Positions 36,105 to 45,758 of a DNA stretch of 64,000 bases are shown piece by piece. Source of the DNA: Bog-950 sp046329535 (lineage in GTDB: Bacteria > Bacteroidota > Bacteroidia > Chitinophagales > LD1); contig JAXLUN010000004.1 of NCBI GenBank assembly GCA_046329535.1, positions 310,001 to 374,000 of the forward strand. The letters run 5' to 3'. A program made the translations under genes and the position numbers. Below the pieces are notes generated by a model. The model searched no databases. It was not told the DNA's origin and worked only from the letters and a program-made list of their open reading frames with translations. Every line of letters begins with the position of its first letter. The stretch's first letter is position 1.

Positions 36105-37523
36105 CTATTTGAGACTAACCTCGCAGGGGTAATCAAAAAGACAATTCTCTTTAATCATCTCTGCGACTTTATCAGGAACCATTTGCTCCCAGCCAGATTC
36201 TCCTGACTTAATCATCTGTATAACCTTGGGAGAGAATATCTGTAACACTTCTTTGTTATACCCTTCAATATCAACGAGGAATTTATTGGTTTTTAAGTGA
36301 AGGAAAAGGTGCTTAAGACTGTCAGGCACGTTTAAATTTTCGGTTGTTACTACAGGGCCATCTTTGTCAGGTTGGTACGGATATACCAACATACGTGTAT
36401 TGCGCATAAAAATTTCACCGAAATAATGCAGCAGTTCGCCTTCGGCATTCTTGTAATACTTTTCATTGAATAGCTCTACAATGTTTAGGATGCCTAAAAT
36501 GATTCCAATTCGTTGAGGCTTGCATCTGTCAAGATAGTTGATAAGCATATCATGCTTATGGCAATTGGAAATCATCACGGTATGTCCCAGGCTACATAGG
36601 ATATCAGCTCGGTCTAAAAAATCTTTATTGTCAAAATCTCCGTCACCAGTCAAATTATTCAATGTAATCTCGGATAAAACAATCAGGTTATCAGCATTCC
36701 CGATTTCCTTCTTGTAAAAATCTACACCGCATTTCATCATATCTACGTTTACGTTAGTAAGAGGTCGGAATCGGCCACGCAGACATAGAATGTTTTTCTT
36801 GTAAAGAATATCTTTTGGTTGATAAACTTCCTTATCCGCGCCAAAAATTGTTCCGTCAGTAAACCGTTTTTTTACTAACTGAAGTGCCAGTAGTCGGTTG
36901 TCAACCTTTGCAAAATCCGGCCCTTTCATTCGAATCATGTCAATCTCTACCTGGTCTGTTGAGAGATTGTCCAGCAATGAATCAATGAAGTCGTCAATCT
37001 GGTCATAATACCAAAAGCATGCAAATAAAAGGTTGGTGCCAATACCCCCAATTACACGCTGCTGATACAGAGCGTCAGTTCCCTTAAGACGAACATGAAT
37101 AATCACTTCATTCGGTTCGCCATCTGGATGAAGTTGAAATTTAACGCCCATCCATCCATTTGGGTCGTTATCTTTTTTAAAGTTGAGAGTAGTACATGTA
37201 TTAGAGAAAACAAAAAACTTTTTCTTTTCATATCGCTCGTCACTTAAGCGTTCTTCCAGTAGGGCAAATTCATGATCCAGCATTTTATGCAGGCGAGATT
37301 CGCTCACATATCTTCCCGAGCCTTCACTGCCATAAATAGCGTCCGAAAATGTCATATCGTAAGCACTCATGGCTTTGGCGATAGTGCCGGATGCACCGCC
37401 AACCTGAAAGAAGTTTCTGACTACTTCCTGACCTGCCCCGATCTCGGCAAACGTGCCGTAAATAGTTTGGTCTAAATTGATGCGTAACGCTTTACGCTTT
37501 ATCGAAATTATCTCGCGTTCCAT
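36105..37523 (-). CDS. Conserved cytoplasmic protein of unknown function (472 aa)
   Basis: 472 residues, no signal peptide or membrane segment, even composition. I recognise the sequence type (start MEREIISIKRKALRINLD, then TIYGTFAEIGAGQEVVRNFF) as conserved in Bacteroidota; homologues carry conflicting transferred names, and I see neither a TonB-receptor nor a nucleotidyltransferase motif. A possible nucleotide or phosphate loop is AEIGAGQEVVRNFFQVGGASG (about residues 26-46), and SNTCTTLNF and LHHYFGEIFMRNTR-like stretches look conserved. Likely an enzyme. Upstream of the S4 gene and divergent from tRNA-Arg. Confidence 0.75.
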   Translation of the reverse strand: MEREIISIKRKALRINLDQTIYGTFAEIGAGQEVVRNFFQVGGASGTIAKAMSAYDMTFSDAIYGSEGSGRYVSESRLHKMLDHEFALLEERLSDERYEKKKFFVFSNTCTTLNFKKDNDPNGWMGVKFQLHPDGEPNEVIIHVRLKGTDALYQQRVIGGIGTNLLFACFWYYDQIDDFIDSLLDNLSTDQVEIDMIRMKGPDFAKVDNRLLALQLVKKRFTDGTIFGADKEVYQPKDILYKKNILCLRGRFRPLTNVNVDMMKCGVDFYKKEIGNADNLIVLSEITLNNLTGDGDFDNKDFLDRADILCSLGHTVMISNCHKHDMLINYLDRCKPQRIGIILGILNIVELFNEKYYKNAEGELLHYFGEIFMRNTRMLVYPYQPDKDGPVVTTENLNVPDSLKHLFLHLKTNKFLVDIEGYNKEVLQIFSPKVIQMIKSGESGWEQMVPDKVAEMIKENCLFDYPCEVSLK

Positions 37524-37599
37524 AAATCGAAATTAAAAAAGTTGCTTACTTATAACGATGAAGAGATGTCAATAGTTATTAAAAATTGAATAAAAAATT

Positions 37600-37607
37600 A
37601 CATTTGC
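37600..37607 (+). promoter_or_regulatory. -7 promoter box of tRNA-Arg
   Basis: TACATTTG matches TAnnTTTG and ends 9 bp before the first base of the mature tRNA, the expected distance. Confidence 0.6.
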
Positions 37608-37616
37608 GGCCGCGTT

Positions 37617-37690
<74 letters not shown>

Positions 37691-37694
37691 CACG

Positions 37695-37726
37695 AAGCGA
37701 AGCAGGATATCTGTTTCGCTTTTTTA
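37695..37726 (+). terminator. Terminator after tRNA-Arg
   Basis: AAGCGAAGCAG / CTGTTTCGCTT, 11-bp stem with one G-T pair and a GATAT loop, followed by a T-rich run. It ends 10 bp before the ung start codon, so ung must start from a promoter inside or upstream of it or by readthrough. Confidence 0.85.
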
Positions 37727-37736
37727 TTTTTATAGC

Positions 37737-38420
37737 ATGAGTAGTGCGACAAACCAGGTTCAAATCGAGGAAAGTTGGAAAACAGTTTTGGCTGAGGAAT
37801 TTGAACGACCTTACTTCCCCCGAATTCGTCAGTTTATACTCGATGAAAAGGCTAAAGGGAAAACAGTTTATCCGCCCGGTAAACTTATTTTTAATGCATT
37901 TAACCTGACTCCATTCAACCAGTTGAAAGTAGTTATACTTGGTCAGGACCCTTACCATGGTTTCGGTCAGGCGCATGGGTTATGTTTTTCTGTGCCTCTT
38001 GGAATTAAACCTCCCCCATCGCTGGTTAATATTTTTAAAGAGTTGAAAACAGACCTAGGTATTGAACCACCCGTACATGGAAATCTGGAGCACTGGGCTA
38101 AGCAGGGAATACTGTTGCTAAATGCTTCTTTAACTGTAAACTCGGGTGAGGCTAATTCACATGCTCAATGCGGATGGCATTCATTTACGGATGCCGTGAT
38201 AAAGAAAATTTCGGATGAAAAAAGCGGAATCATATTTCTGCTATGGGGAAATTTCGCAAGGGCTAAAAAAAGTTTGATTGATACCTCGAAGCACTTTGTG
38301 CTTGAAGCCGCACATCCATCACCGCTATCAGGCGGAGCATTTTTTGGGTGTAAGCATTTTTCAAAAACAAATCAGCTTTTGCGACAGCAGGGTAGAGAGG
38401 AAATTGACTGGAAGTTGTAG
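37737..38420 (+). CDS. ung: Uracil-DNA glycosylase (family 1)
   Basis: 227 residues, normal family 1 length. The water-activating motif is GQDPYHG with Asp71; the uracil-binding FxN region is LLLNASLTV; the DNA-intercalating loop is HPSPLSGG with His193. It removes uracil from DNA to start base-excision repair. ATG start follows closely the tRNA-Arg terminator; a 12-bp stem terminator comes after it at 38481. Confidence 0.97.
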   Translation: MSSATNQVQIEESWKTVLAEEFERPYFPRIRQFILDEKAKGKTVYPPGKLIFNAFNLTPFNQLKVVILGQDPYHGFGQAHGLCFSVPLGIKPPPSLVNIFKELKTDLGIEPPVHGNLEHWAKQGILLLNASLTVNSGEANSHAQCGWHSFTDAVIKKISDEKSGIIFLLWGNFARAKKSLIDTSKHFVLEAAHPSPLSGGAFFGCKHFSKTNQLLRQQGREEIDWKL

Positions 38421-38480
38421 TATAGAACTAGATTCCGTCTCAATATAATCAGGATTTCAATCTATTTGTTGGACAAAAAA

Positions 38481-38508
38481 TATGCGGCTCTTTTACAAGA
38501 GCCGCATA
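38481..38508. terminator. Bidirectional terminator between ung and the chimeric adhesin
   Basis: Perfect 12-bp stem TATGCGGCTCTT / AAGAGCCGCATA with a 4-nt loop; on the minus strand a TTTTTT run follows directly. Confidence 0.92.
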
Positions 38509-38534
38509 CACAAAAAGTGTTTTCCGAAACCGTG

Positions 38535-41500
38535 TTATCTGACCAATGTAATACTGCCTTTAAACAACTTATCGGTATAATTATCGATATATACAACACG
38601 TATCTGATAAACAAAAACCGATGGCATTAATGGTTTACCTTGATACAAGCCATCCCATTTAAAGTTCATGTCGTTACTCTCATATACTTTCTCCCCCCAA
38701 CGGTCAAATACTTGTACTTCAAATTGTTTCCATGCTTGTTTATTACCAAACACTTCAAAGAAGTCATTGGCTCCATCACCATTTGGAGTAAATACATTCG
38801 GAATGAAGATTTCGTATTTCGGTATAACAGTAATCGTTACACGATCACTTGCTACACATCCGGAATCGGAAGTAGCAGTAGCTATATAGTAAATACTCTG
38901 TAATGGTGATGCGTTAGGAGCTATGCAATCGCTACAGTTCAGGCCATTTGATGGTTGCCAGATAATATCGGCAATATTACCACCCGTAGGTACCACCAAA
39001 ATATCCACTGAGTTACCCAAATCAATAGTCGTATCATGTGGCGAAGCCGCAATGGTAAAGGCAGAGTCATTCAATAAAGTAAATGCAGTATCAATAACAC
39101 AGTTATTGGCATCTGTAATAGTTACTGAATAACTACCTGCCGGTAGAGAATAAATTGCCGATGAAGTGGCTCCGTTACTCCATAAGTATGTAGCTGGTGG
39201 GTTTACCGTTTGAGCAAAAACACTAACAGACCCATTCTCCAGCGGGTAACACAAGACATTGTGTGTAACTGCCTGAAGGGCAATACCAGGCAGCTGTATT
39301 ACAGTGGCACTTCCCGAGGCACTGCAGTTTCTAGCATCTGTTACCGTAACGCTATAAGTACCTGGGGCCAGATTGCTGTTTACCTGCACATTTCCGCCAG
39401 TTGGGTTCCATGTATAGGTAAATGCAGGATTTCCACCTAGCGGATTTGCATCAACAGTTCCATCCGTAAAGCCCGGGCAAGAAACATCAGTAGCTATGGG
39501 GGTAAGCGTTAATTGTCCAGGCTCAATAATAGGAATAGATGAAACCGTAACAGAACAGTTATGTGCATCTGAAACTGTAACGTCATAAGTTCCAGCGCCA
39601 AGACTGCAAATTTGGTTGGTACTTGCTCCTGTTGACCAAGCGACTGTATAGGCTGGCACACCTCCACTAATCGTAACTGATATACATCCATCGGTAGCGC
39701 CAAAGCATGAAATATCGGTAACATTGGTATCGGCTACCAACTGTGTGGGTTGATTGACCAGAATAGAATCACCTCCTGCAGCTGCACAGTTGTTAGTATC
39801 AACCACGTCTACGCTATAATAGCCAAATGGTAGGGTTGTTACATCCTCCGTTACATCTGCATTGGGTGTGGTCCAGAGTATGGTATACGGGCCTGCATTA
39901 CCGTTAATCGTCATATCAATGGCTCCATCGGTTCCTCCAAAACAGTTCACATCGGTCACTACAAAACTAAGGTTGGTAGTGGCAGGTGGTGAAGTAACCG
40001 GAATAGTTGCAGTTACGGTGCATCCATTTTGGTCAACAACAGTAAGTGTGTAGTTTCCCGGCAGCAAGTTAACCGCATGAGCTGAATCCTGAGCTGAAGG
40101 ATCATCCCATACATATTGATAGGGTCCTGTTCCTCCGCTGGCATTAGCATCAATGGAGCCATCGGCTATGGTTATACATGTTGCATTGGTGGTATCTAAT
40201 ACATTAATTGCTAAAACGGGTGGTTCGCTGATTGTTACGGAAGCAGAAGCAGTACACCCATTCGAAACATCAGTAACAGTTACCGTATAAACATTGGGAC
40301 AAAGAGAGCCAATGAGCGCGGTAGCTGTTCCGTTATTCCAGCTATATGAGAAATTACCTGAACCAAGAATACCACGAACCCGAGCAGCTCCATTACATTG
40401 ACCGTTACAAACTACATTTGAACTGCTATCAATATACGCCTGAACTCCAGTCCCGGAACCAACTACCGTTCCGTTATTGGCTGAGCAGTTAGAGCTTAAA
40501 TCAACCACTGTAACAGAGTATGTTCCTGAAGTTAATGAGGTTGCTGTTTGCGAGGTTTGATTGGCTGGATCACTCCATAAATAAGAATAATTACCGGTAG
40601 GGGTGGGATTAACGGTAGCAGAACCGTTATTCCCGCAACTAGCCGGTGAGGTAACAAAGGTTAATGCCGGAGGGTTAACTATAGAAACTGTAATCTGTGA
40701 ATCTACACGACAATACAAATGAGGACTGACTCCTACTACCAGATAGGTTGTTGTAACTGCCGGGCTAGCATGAACGGTTGGGCCAGTAGTTATATCTAAT
40801 CCGGTTGGAGGACTCCATCCGTAACCGGCAGAGCCTGATGCAGTAATTGTTACGGTATCGCCAGGGCACATAGCAAACAAGCCATTAAATGATAGCGTAG
40901 GTACCGGCTCAACAATCATATAAATGGAGTCATAAGGAGAATAGCCGCAGCAGGAAGTATTGATTCGCACTTTTATTTTAAAAGTGCCGACCACGTTAAA
41001 CGTTAAACTATCTACCGATTGATACTGAGCACCGGTATAAGTATTGGGTACAACAGCCCCGCCAAAGTCCCAGTCAAATTGATCGGCCGAAGGAATAATT
41101 GCATTGAAGTTGGCCGAAGAGCCCTGACATAGAATAAAGGTATCTCCATTAAACTGCGCTGCCGTTGTTGATATGTCAGGTATGTAGCTGTTAGCATCAA
41201 TCGGCACATTGAAAAATCCTTGATAAACATTGGCATTAAAAGTAATGTCCTTTCTTCCAAATGTATTGTATTGTGTATTTACACTGGCTCCTGTAGCTGT
41301 TTGCGGGTTCGATACAGTGGCAAAATCCCAGTTACCCGAAGCAGCCGAAGTAAAGTTTACATTTCTGTAGGTGCAACTAACATCAGCCACATTAATAACA
41401 GGCTGTCCACTTAAATTAAAAGTAAGGTCGGTAACCGGATTTACTCCACCATCTACATAAACCAAGCCTGCTGAGCCGACTGCACCATCTCCTCCTGCTC

Positions 41501-44435
41501 CTCCTGCTCCTCCTGCTCCCCCAGTTCCACCGTTGCCTCCTCTTCCTACTTCACTGGTTCCGTATGTAGAGCCGGCACCACCTGCTCCGCCAGCGCCACC
41601 TGCACCGCCAGCACCTCCCGTTCCACCTAAGCCGGTCGTTCCAGCAAAGAACTCACAATTCGAAAAATTACCTCCCGCACCATTATTATACATATAAACA
41701 TTAACAGCTGCACCGCCACCTGTTCCACCTGTTCCGCCTGTTCCACCTTGACCTCCTCCGCCTCCTCCGCCACCGCCATCACCAGTTCCATCAACACAAA
41801 AAAAGCATGATTGTCCACCACCGCCACCGCCACCGGCACCACCCGAGCCACCACCGCCATCGGTGCCGTTGCCTCCAATACCGCCCGGTATAAAGAAACC
41901 ACCTACAAACGAACCGGGTGCACCAAGGTTTCCGGGATTACCCGGTGTACCGGCCAAAGCCGTTCCATTAGCTCCGCCACTTCCGGGATCTCCCGAACCG
42001 CCACCGGCTCCGCCACCGGGGCCACCACCACCATTAACTCCACCGCCTGCACCTCCGTTTCCACCAGAACTACTACCGGAGCCGCCCGAGCCACCACCAC
42101 CTCCTCCTCCTCCGGAGCGCGGGTCATTTGATGCGGTGCCGGCATTACCTGCACCACCATTATTACCTCCTGTATTACCTGACCCCGGGTTAGCTCCAGC
42201 TCCAGCTCCGCCATTTCCGCCTGGAGCATTTACTCCTGTATTATCAACATTGCCATTCCCTCCTGCAGTACCGGCACTTCCATTGAGTCCAGCAACACCC
42301 GGTGTACCAGCTAACCCATTACCAGCATTACCTGCTACCATTCGGCAGCGCACAAAATCATAATTACTGCAACTGGTCATATGAAAAATGTAGTTGCTCA
42401 TGGCCACATTGCCGGCTGTGGTGGCCGGACAATCTTGCGTTTGAAAAGTAATATCCTGAAAACGGAAATAAGCTTGCGAATTCATGTATATGGCCACAAT
42501 ACGTGGTGCGGTTGGTCCACCCTCTGGGTTTTGATTGTTGCGATAGATAGTAGTGGCTCCCGGAGCGCTCGTTTTAACCCAAGTAACCGGATCGAAACCT
42601 CCTTCAAGAGTAGTGTAGCTTGTAATATTTGTAATCGGATTTGATAAGGTGTACGTTCCTGTTCCTAACTTTATAATAGAGTTATTACACTGCGCCAAAT
42701 TAATAGCCCCTTGTAAACTTGCCGGGTTCGCTTTAGTTCCGTTGCCGTTTCCGTTAACTGTTGCATATAACACCGCACAACTTTGCGGAGGCGGTGGTGC
42801 CGCAGTGTTTATTTGTGCGCAAACAGTGTTACTTGGACAGTTATACATATCCGTTATTGAAACACAATAGTTGGTAGAAGTAGAAGGTGTGGCTATGGGG
42901 TTAGGACAGTTAGTACAGCTTAATCCTGTGGTCGGACTCCAATGATATGTGGGGCTGGCGGCAGTTGTACTAACCAATAAATTAACTGAGCCACCGGAAC
43001 ATAAAGTAATGTTAGTTGGGAAAATACTGATATTCGGATTTGGGACTTTGGTTACCACAACCGCATCTGTTTTTTGACAACCACTGGCATAATATGCGGT
43101 AACGGTGTATATGGTGGTTTGTGATGGACTTACGGTAATTGATTGTGTATTCCAGGTAGTTGTTCCGTTACTCCACTGATAACCGGTAACATTTCCTCCA
43201 ACCACAGTAGCATTGAGCGTTGCTGTACCGCCTGGGCATAAAAGCACATCAGGACCTGCATTAACCGGTGGGTCGCTGCTGGGTACAACGTTTAATGTAT
43301 AGGAGTAAGTGTTACTGCCTACAATAGGGCAATGGTTATCTTTTACCTGCACAGTAAAATAATGCGTGCCTACATCATTGGCCGAAGTTGCCCAACAGAA
43401 AGTACCGGTTGGGTGAGGAGAACCGGTAATGTTGAATGAAGCACCGGGAATACCACTATTCCACAACATGGTAACATTATCTCCGGCATCCAAATCATTT
43501 GAGTTAATGGTGAAGCAGGTATCAGAGCAGGCAGGAATAGTCAGATTGAAGTTAGTGTTACTTCCGTTGACACCAGTAGCGGTAGGAGCGTTGTTATTAC
43601 AGTTAATGATGGTAAATTGCATGTCACGTACTACACACCCTATTAGTACTCCATTTCGATATTCGTTGACACGGATGGCAGTTACTCCAATTTGCTGCTG
43701 GCTTGGTGTAAAGTTGATATCACCGTTAAGTGGATCTACACTAAATGTGCCACTGCCAGTGGTAATAAACGGGTTGTTAGCACTTAACCCTCCAGAGTAG
43801 GTTACATTACCGGAAGTATTCATTGGGGAAATAGACGCAAAAGAAAGAGAGTCTCCATCCACATCAATAACTCCATGATTGTAATTAATGGGCTGATTAA
43901 CGCAGAAAAAGGGAACTGGGTCGTTGAGGAAAGTTGGTGAGTTGTTACAGGGAGAGAGGGTGTTGTTTATTCCACAGGTTTGAATATACATATCTTCACT
44001 TCCGGGGTCTGCCAAGTTGGTAATAGCATTGTTCCGGCAACAGGTAGACCATGCCAGTACCCAATCTGTTCCACAGCCGGGTGGCAGATTAATGATTCCT
44101 TCATAGACATGTTTTTCTACACCATATTGCGCTCCCCCTCCACAGGCCGTACTTGGTTGAGCGGTGCATACAGGTGTAATGTCGGATACTGAAACTTCGT
44201 TTACAGTTATGGAACTGCTTACCCCGCATTGAGAGGATGCGTAGGCAACTGTTTGAGCAGTTCCGATATCAACCCCGTTACAATCTCTATATAGGGTAAG
44301 CCGAACACGGTATTGGCCGGGCCCCATGCACTCATATTCTATATCGGCCCCCATTAAGTGAGTGGCGTATATATCTTGCACAGAAGTGAGCAATAGAGTT
44401 ATCAGTAAAAGTGCAGGGAGTAGAATTTTCTTCAT
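38535..44435 (-). CDS. Giant chimeric surface adhesin: Ig-like, beta-helix, Gly-rich and SprB repeats, T9SS type B
   Basis: 1966 residues. Signal peptide about 1-24 (ends IYA). Residues 25-280 begin THLMGADIEYECMGPGQYRV, a common Bacteroidota N-terminal module. Ig-like segments follow to ~550, then a beta-helix-like stretch (~555-695, with KLGTGTYTLSNPITN and TTLEGGFDP). Residues ~698-988 are a low-complexity GGxGG region with up to 10 Gly in a row. Two PKD/Ig-like domains precede seven SprB-type repeats (~1250-1790; examples DVNCFGGTDGAIDM, DISCFGATDGCISV, DVSCPGFTDGTVDA). The C-terminus begins NVFTPNGDGANDFF and contains FDRWGEKVYE: type B domain for T9SS export. SprB is the mobile gliding adhesin of Flavobacterium; a similar attachment role is inferred. 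Single-gene unit, ended by the terminator at 38481. Confidence 0.9.
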   Translation of the reverse strand: MKKILLPALLLITLLLTSVQDIYATHLMGADIEYECMGPGQYRVRLTLYRDCNGVDIGTAQTVAYASSQCGVSSSITVNEVSVSDITPVCTAQPSTACGGGAQYGVEKHVYEGIINLPPGCGTDWVLAWSTCCRNNAITNLADPGSEDMYIQTCGINNTLSPCNNSPTFLNDPVPFFCVNQPINYNHGVIDVDGDSLSFASISPMNTSGNVTYSGGLSANNPFITTGSGTFSVDPLNGDINFTPSQQQIGVTAIRVNEYRNGVLIGCVVRDMQFTIINCNNNAPTATGVNGSNTNFNLTIPACSDTCFTINSNDLDAGDNVTMLWNSGIPGASFNITGSPHPTGTFCWATSANDVGTHYFTVQVKDNHCPIVGSNTYSYTLNVVPSSDPPVNAGPDVLLCPGGTATLNATVVGGNVTGYQWSNGTTTWNTQSITVSPSQTTIYTVTAYYASGCQKTDAVVVTKVPNPNISIFPTNITLCSGGSVNLLVSTTAASPTYHWSPTTGLSCTNCPNPIATPSTSTNYCVSITDMYNCPSNTVCAQINTAAPPPPQSCAVLYATVNGNGNGTKANPASLQGAINLAQCNNSIIKLGTGTYTLSNPITNITSYTTLEGGFDPVTWVKTSAPGATTIYRNNQNPEGGPTAPRIVAIYMNSQAYFRFQDITFQTQDCPATTAGNVAMSNYIFHMTSCSNYDFVRCRMVAGNAGNGLAGTPGVAGLNGSAGTAGGNGNVDNTGVNAPGGNGGAGAGANPGSGNTGGNNGGAGNAGTASNDPRSGGGGGGGGSGGSGSSSGGNGGAGGGVNGGGGPGGGAGGGSGDPGSGGANGTALAGTPGNPGNLGAPGSFVGGFFIPGGIGGNGTDGGGGSGGAGGGGGGGQSCFFCVDGTGDGGGGGGGGGQGGTGGTGGTGGGAAVNVYMYNNGAGGNFSNCEFFAGTTGLGGTGGAGGAGGAGGAGGAGSTYGTSEVGRGGNGGTGGAGGAGGAGGDGAVGSAGLVYVDGGVNPVTDLTFNLSGQPVINVADVSCTYRNVNFTSAASGNWDFATVSNPQTATGASVNTQYNTFGRKDITFNANVYQGFFNVPIDANSYIPDISTTAAQFNGDTFILCQGSSANFNAIIPSADQFDWDFGGAVVPNTYTGAQYQSVDSLTFNVVGTFKIKVRINTSCCGYSPYDSIYMIVEPVPTLSFNGLFAMCPGDTVTITASGSAGYGWSPPTGLDITTGPTVHASPAVTTTYLVVGVSPHLYCRVDSQITVSIVNPPALTFVTSPASCGNNGSATVNPTPTGNYSYLWSDPANQTSQTATSLTSGTYSVTVVDLSSNCSANNGTVVGSGTGVQAYIDSSSNVVCNGQCNGAARVRGILGSGNFSYSWNNGTATALIGSLCPNVYTVTVTDVSNGCTASASVTISEPPVLAINVLDTTNATCITIADGSIDANASGGTGPYQYVWDDPSAQDSAHAVNLLPGNYTLTVVDQNGCTVTATIPVTSPPATTNLSFVVTDVNCFGGTDGAIDMTINGNAGPYTILWTTPNADVTEDVTTLPFGYYSVDVVDTNNCAAAGGDSILVNQPTQLVADTNVTDISCFGATDGCISVTISGGVPAYTVAWSTGASTNQICSLGAGTYDVTVSDAHNCSVTVSSIPIIEPGQLTLTPIATDVSCPGFTDGTVDANPLGGNPAFTYTWNPTGGNVQVNSNLAPGTYSVTVTDARNCSASGSATVIQLPGIALQAVTHNVLCYPLENGSVSVFAQTVNPPATYLWSNGATSSAIYSLPAGSYSVTITDANNCVIDTAFTLLNDSAFTIAASPHDTTIDLGNSVDILVVPTGGNIADIIWQPSNGLNCSDCIAPNASPLQSIYYIATATSDSGCVASDRVTITVIPKYEIFIPNVFTPNGDGANDFFEVFGNKQAWKQFEVQVFDRWGEKVYESNDMNFKWDGLYQGKPLMPSVFVYQIRVVYIDNYTDKLFKGSITLVR
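41470..42345 (-). repeat. Coding glycine-rich low-complexity region of the adhesin
   Basis: About 290 codons dominated by GGN (Gly) with Ala, Ser, Asn and Thr, of the PE_PGRS/collagen-like GGxGGxG kind. The plus strand reads as runs of CCACCTCCG-type triplets, producing long proline- or threonine-rich shadow frames. Slippage-prone, so length variation between strains is plausible. Confidence 0.9.
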
Positions 44436-44702
44436 GGTGCTTAGTGTGTCTGCCCTCTTTTTTCAGGACGGGTAAAGTTTAAAAAAATAGTTCAGCAAAT
44501 GGTTATGATTTTACTTTCTTTTCTCAACAGTGTTACCTATTTATTTCGGTATCATTAAATATCTTCAAAACATCTGCTTACAAGGTCATTAGATGGACAG
44601 TGATTTTTTGAGAAAGGTTGTTTCGTGCAGCGGAAGAATTTTGACCGAAAACTTAGACCATCAGGTATTTGGTTACTTTCGGGCTCACAAAATTCATAGG
44701 TC

Positions 44703-45758
44703 TTGAAAAACGGATTACTTATTTACGGATGCTATGGCTATACCGGAAAATTGATTAGCGAACATGCGGTGGCTTGCGGCTTAAAACCTGTATTAGCCGG
44801 TCGAGATTCAGAGCGGGTGAAACAACTCGCCAATAGATTAAACTTAGATTTTCGGGTGTTTGATTTAAACAATCAACAGGCGGTAGCGGAGCAACTGGTA
44901 CCGTTTCAAGTAGTTATTCACTGTGCAGGACCATTTAAGTTTACATCAAAAGTTATGGCTAACGCCTGCATTCAATCCAAAACACACTATCTTGATATTA
45001 CCGGAGAGTATCAGGTATTTGAAGATATTTTTGGGATGGATGAGTTAGCTCAAAAGGCAGAAGTATTGCTGATGCCCGGTGTTGGATTTGATGTAGTCCC
45101 CACCGATTGTATGGCTGCCTTTTTGAAAGATTTATTACCCGATGCGGTTTCGCTTGAGATGGGGTTATTGCAAAGAGGTGGAAGACTCTCACATGGCACG
45201 GCATTAACCATTGCTGAAGGAATGGGTGAGAAGTGTGTTGTTAGAAAGAATGGTAAACTGACTGAAATCGATAACGGTTCTCTGGTGCGGAAAATAAATA
45301 TGGATAATAAGTTAAGGTCCGCAGTGGCAATTCCTTGGGGAGATATCTCAACTGCCTATAGAACAACAGGTATCCCTAATATTGTAGTCTACAACTTTTT
45401 GCCTCAAAAAGTAATTGATAGTATGAAGTTCAGTAATTACATATCATTTATTCTTAAAAACAAATGGGTTAAAAAATTGGCAGCTGACCGTATTAAGAAA
45501 CGACCTGCAGGACCCAGTGATGACGAGCGTCAAAGGGCCTCGGGTTCAATTTGGGGCGAGGTTAAAAATGGCGGTGGAGAAACCAAAACAGCAGTAATTG
45601 ATTTGCCTGAAGGGTATACTTTAACAGCTCTAACTGCTGTGAAAATTGCACAGAATGTCTTGAGCACTTCTCCTCCATTTGGTGCCAAAACACCTGCACA
45701 GGTTTATGGCAGAGATTTTATTCTTCAATTCAATGGAGTTAGCCGCAGAGAAATATAA
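44703..45758 (+). CDS. Saccharopine dehydrogenase-family NAD(P)-binding protein (trans-acting enoyl reductase-like)
   Basis: 351 residues. N-terminal Rossmann domain GCYGYTGKLISEHA (variant GxxGxxG), then AGRDSERVKQLA, HCAGPFKFTSK and THYLDITGEYQVFE, the signature set of the saccharopine dehydrogenase-like/trans-acting enoyl reductase group. Mycobacterial relatives act on lipid intermediates; the substrate here is unknown and lysine metabolism is not implied. The start is TTG at 44703: an in-frame TAG lies two codons upstream (44697-44699) and the next in-frame ATG is well inside the Rossmann fold, so TTG is the likely initiator. Ends exactly where the converging lipoprotein gene ends. Confidence 0.85.
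   Translation: MKNGLLIYGCYGYTGKLISEHAVACGLKPVLAGRDSERVKQLANRLNLDFRVFDLNNQQAVAEQLVPFQVVIHCAGPFKFTSKVMANACIQSKTHYLDITGEYQVFEDIFGMDELAQKAEVLLMPGVGFDVVPTDCMAAFLKDLLPDAVSLEMGLLQRGGRLSHGTALTIAEGMGEKCVVRKNGKLTEIDNGSLVRKINMDNKLRSAVAIPWGDISTAYRTTGIPNIVVYNFLPQKVIDSMKFSNYISFILKNKWVKKLAADRIKKRPAGPSDDERQRASGSIWGEVKNGGGETKTAVIDLPEGYTLTALTAVKIAQNVLSTSPPFGAKTPAQVYGRDFILQFNGVSRREI

Noticed and set aside
37695..37726. Regulatory leader or riboswitch for ung
   Set aside because: The hairpin with its T tail directly follows tRNA-Arg and is a plain terminator; there is no room for an aptamer.
41811..42363. Plus-strand Pro-rich and Thr/Ser-rich frames
   Set aside because: They are complements of the GGN-rich codons in the adhesin's glycine block.
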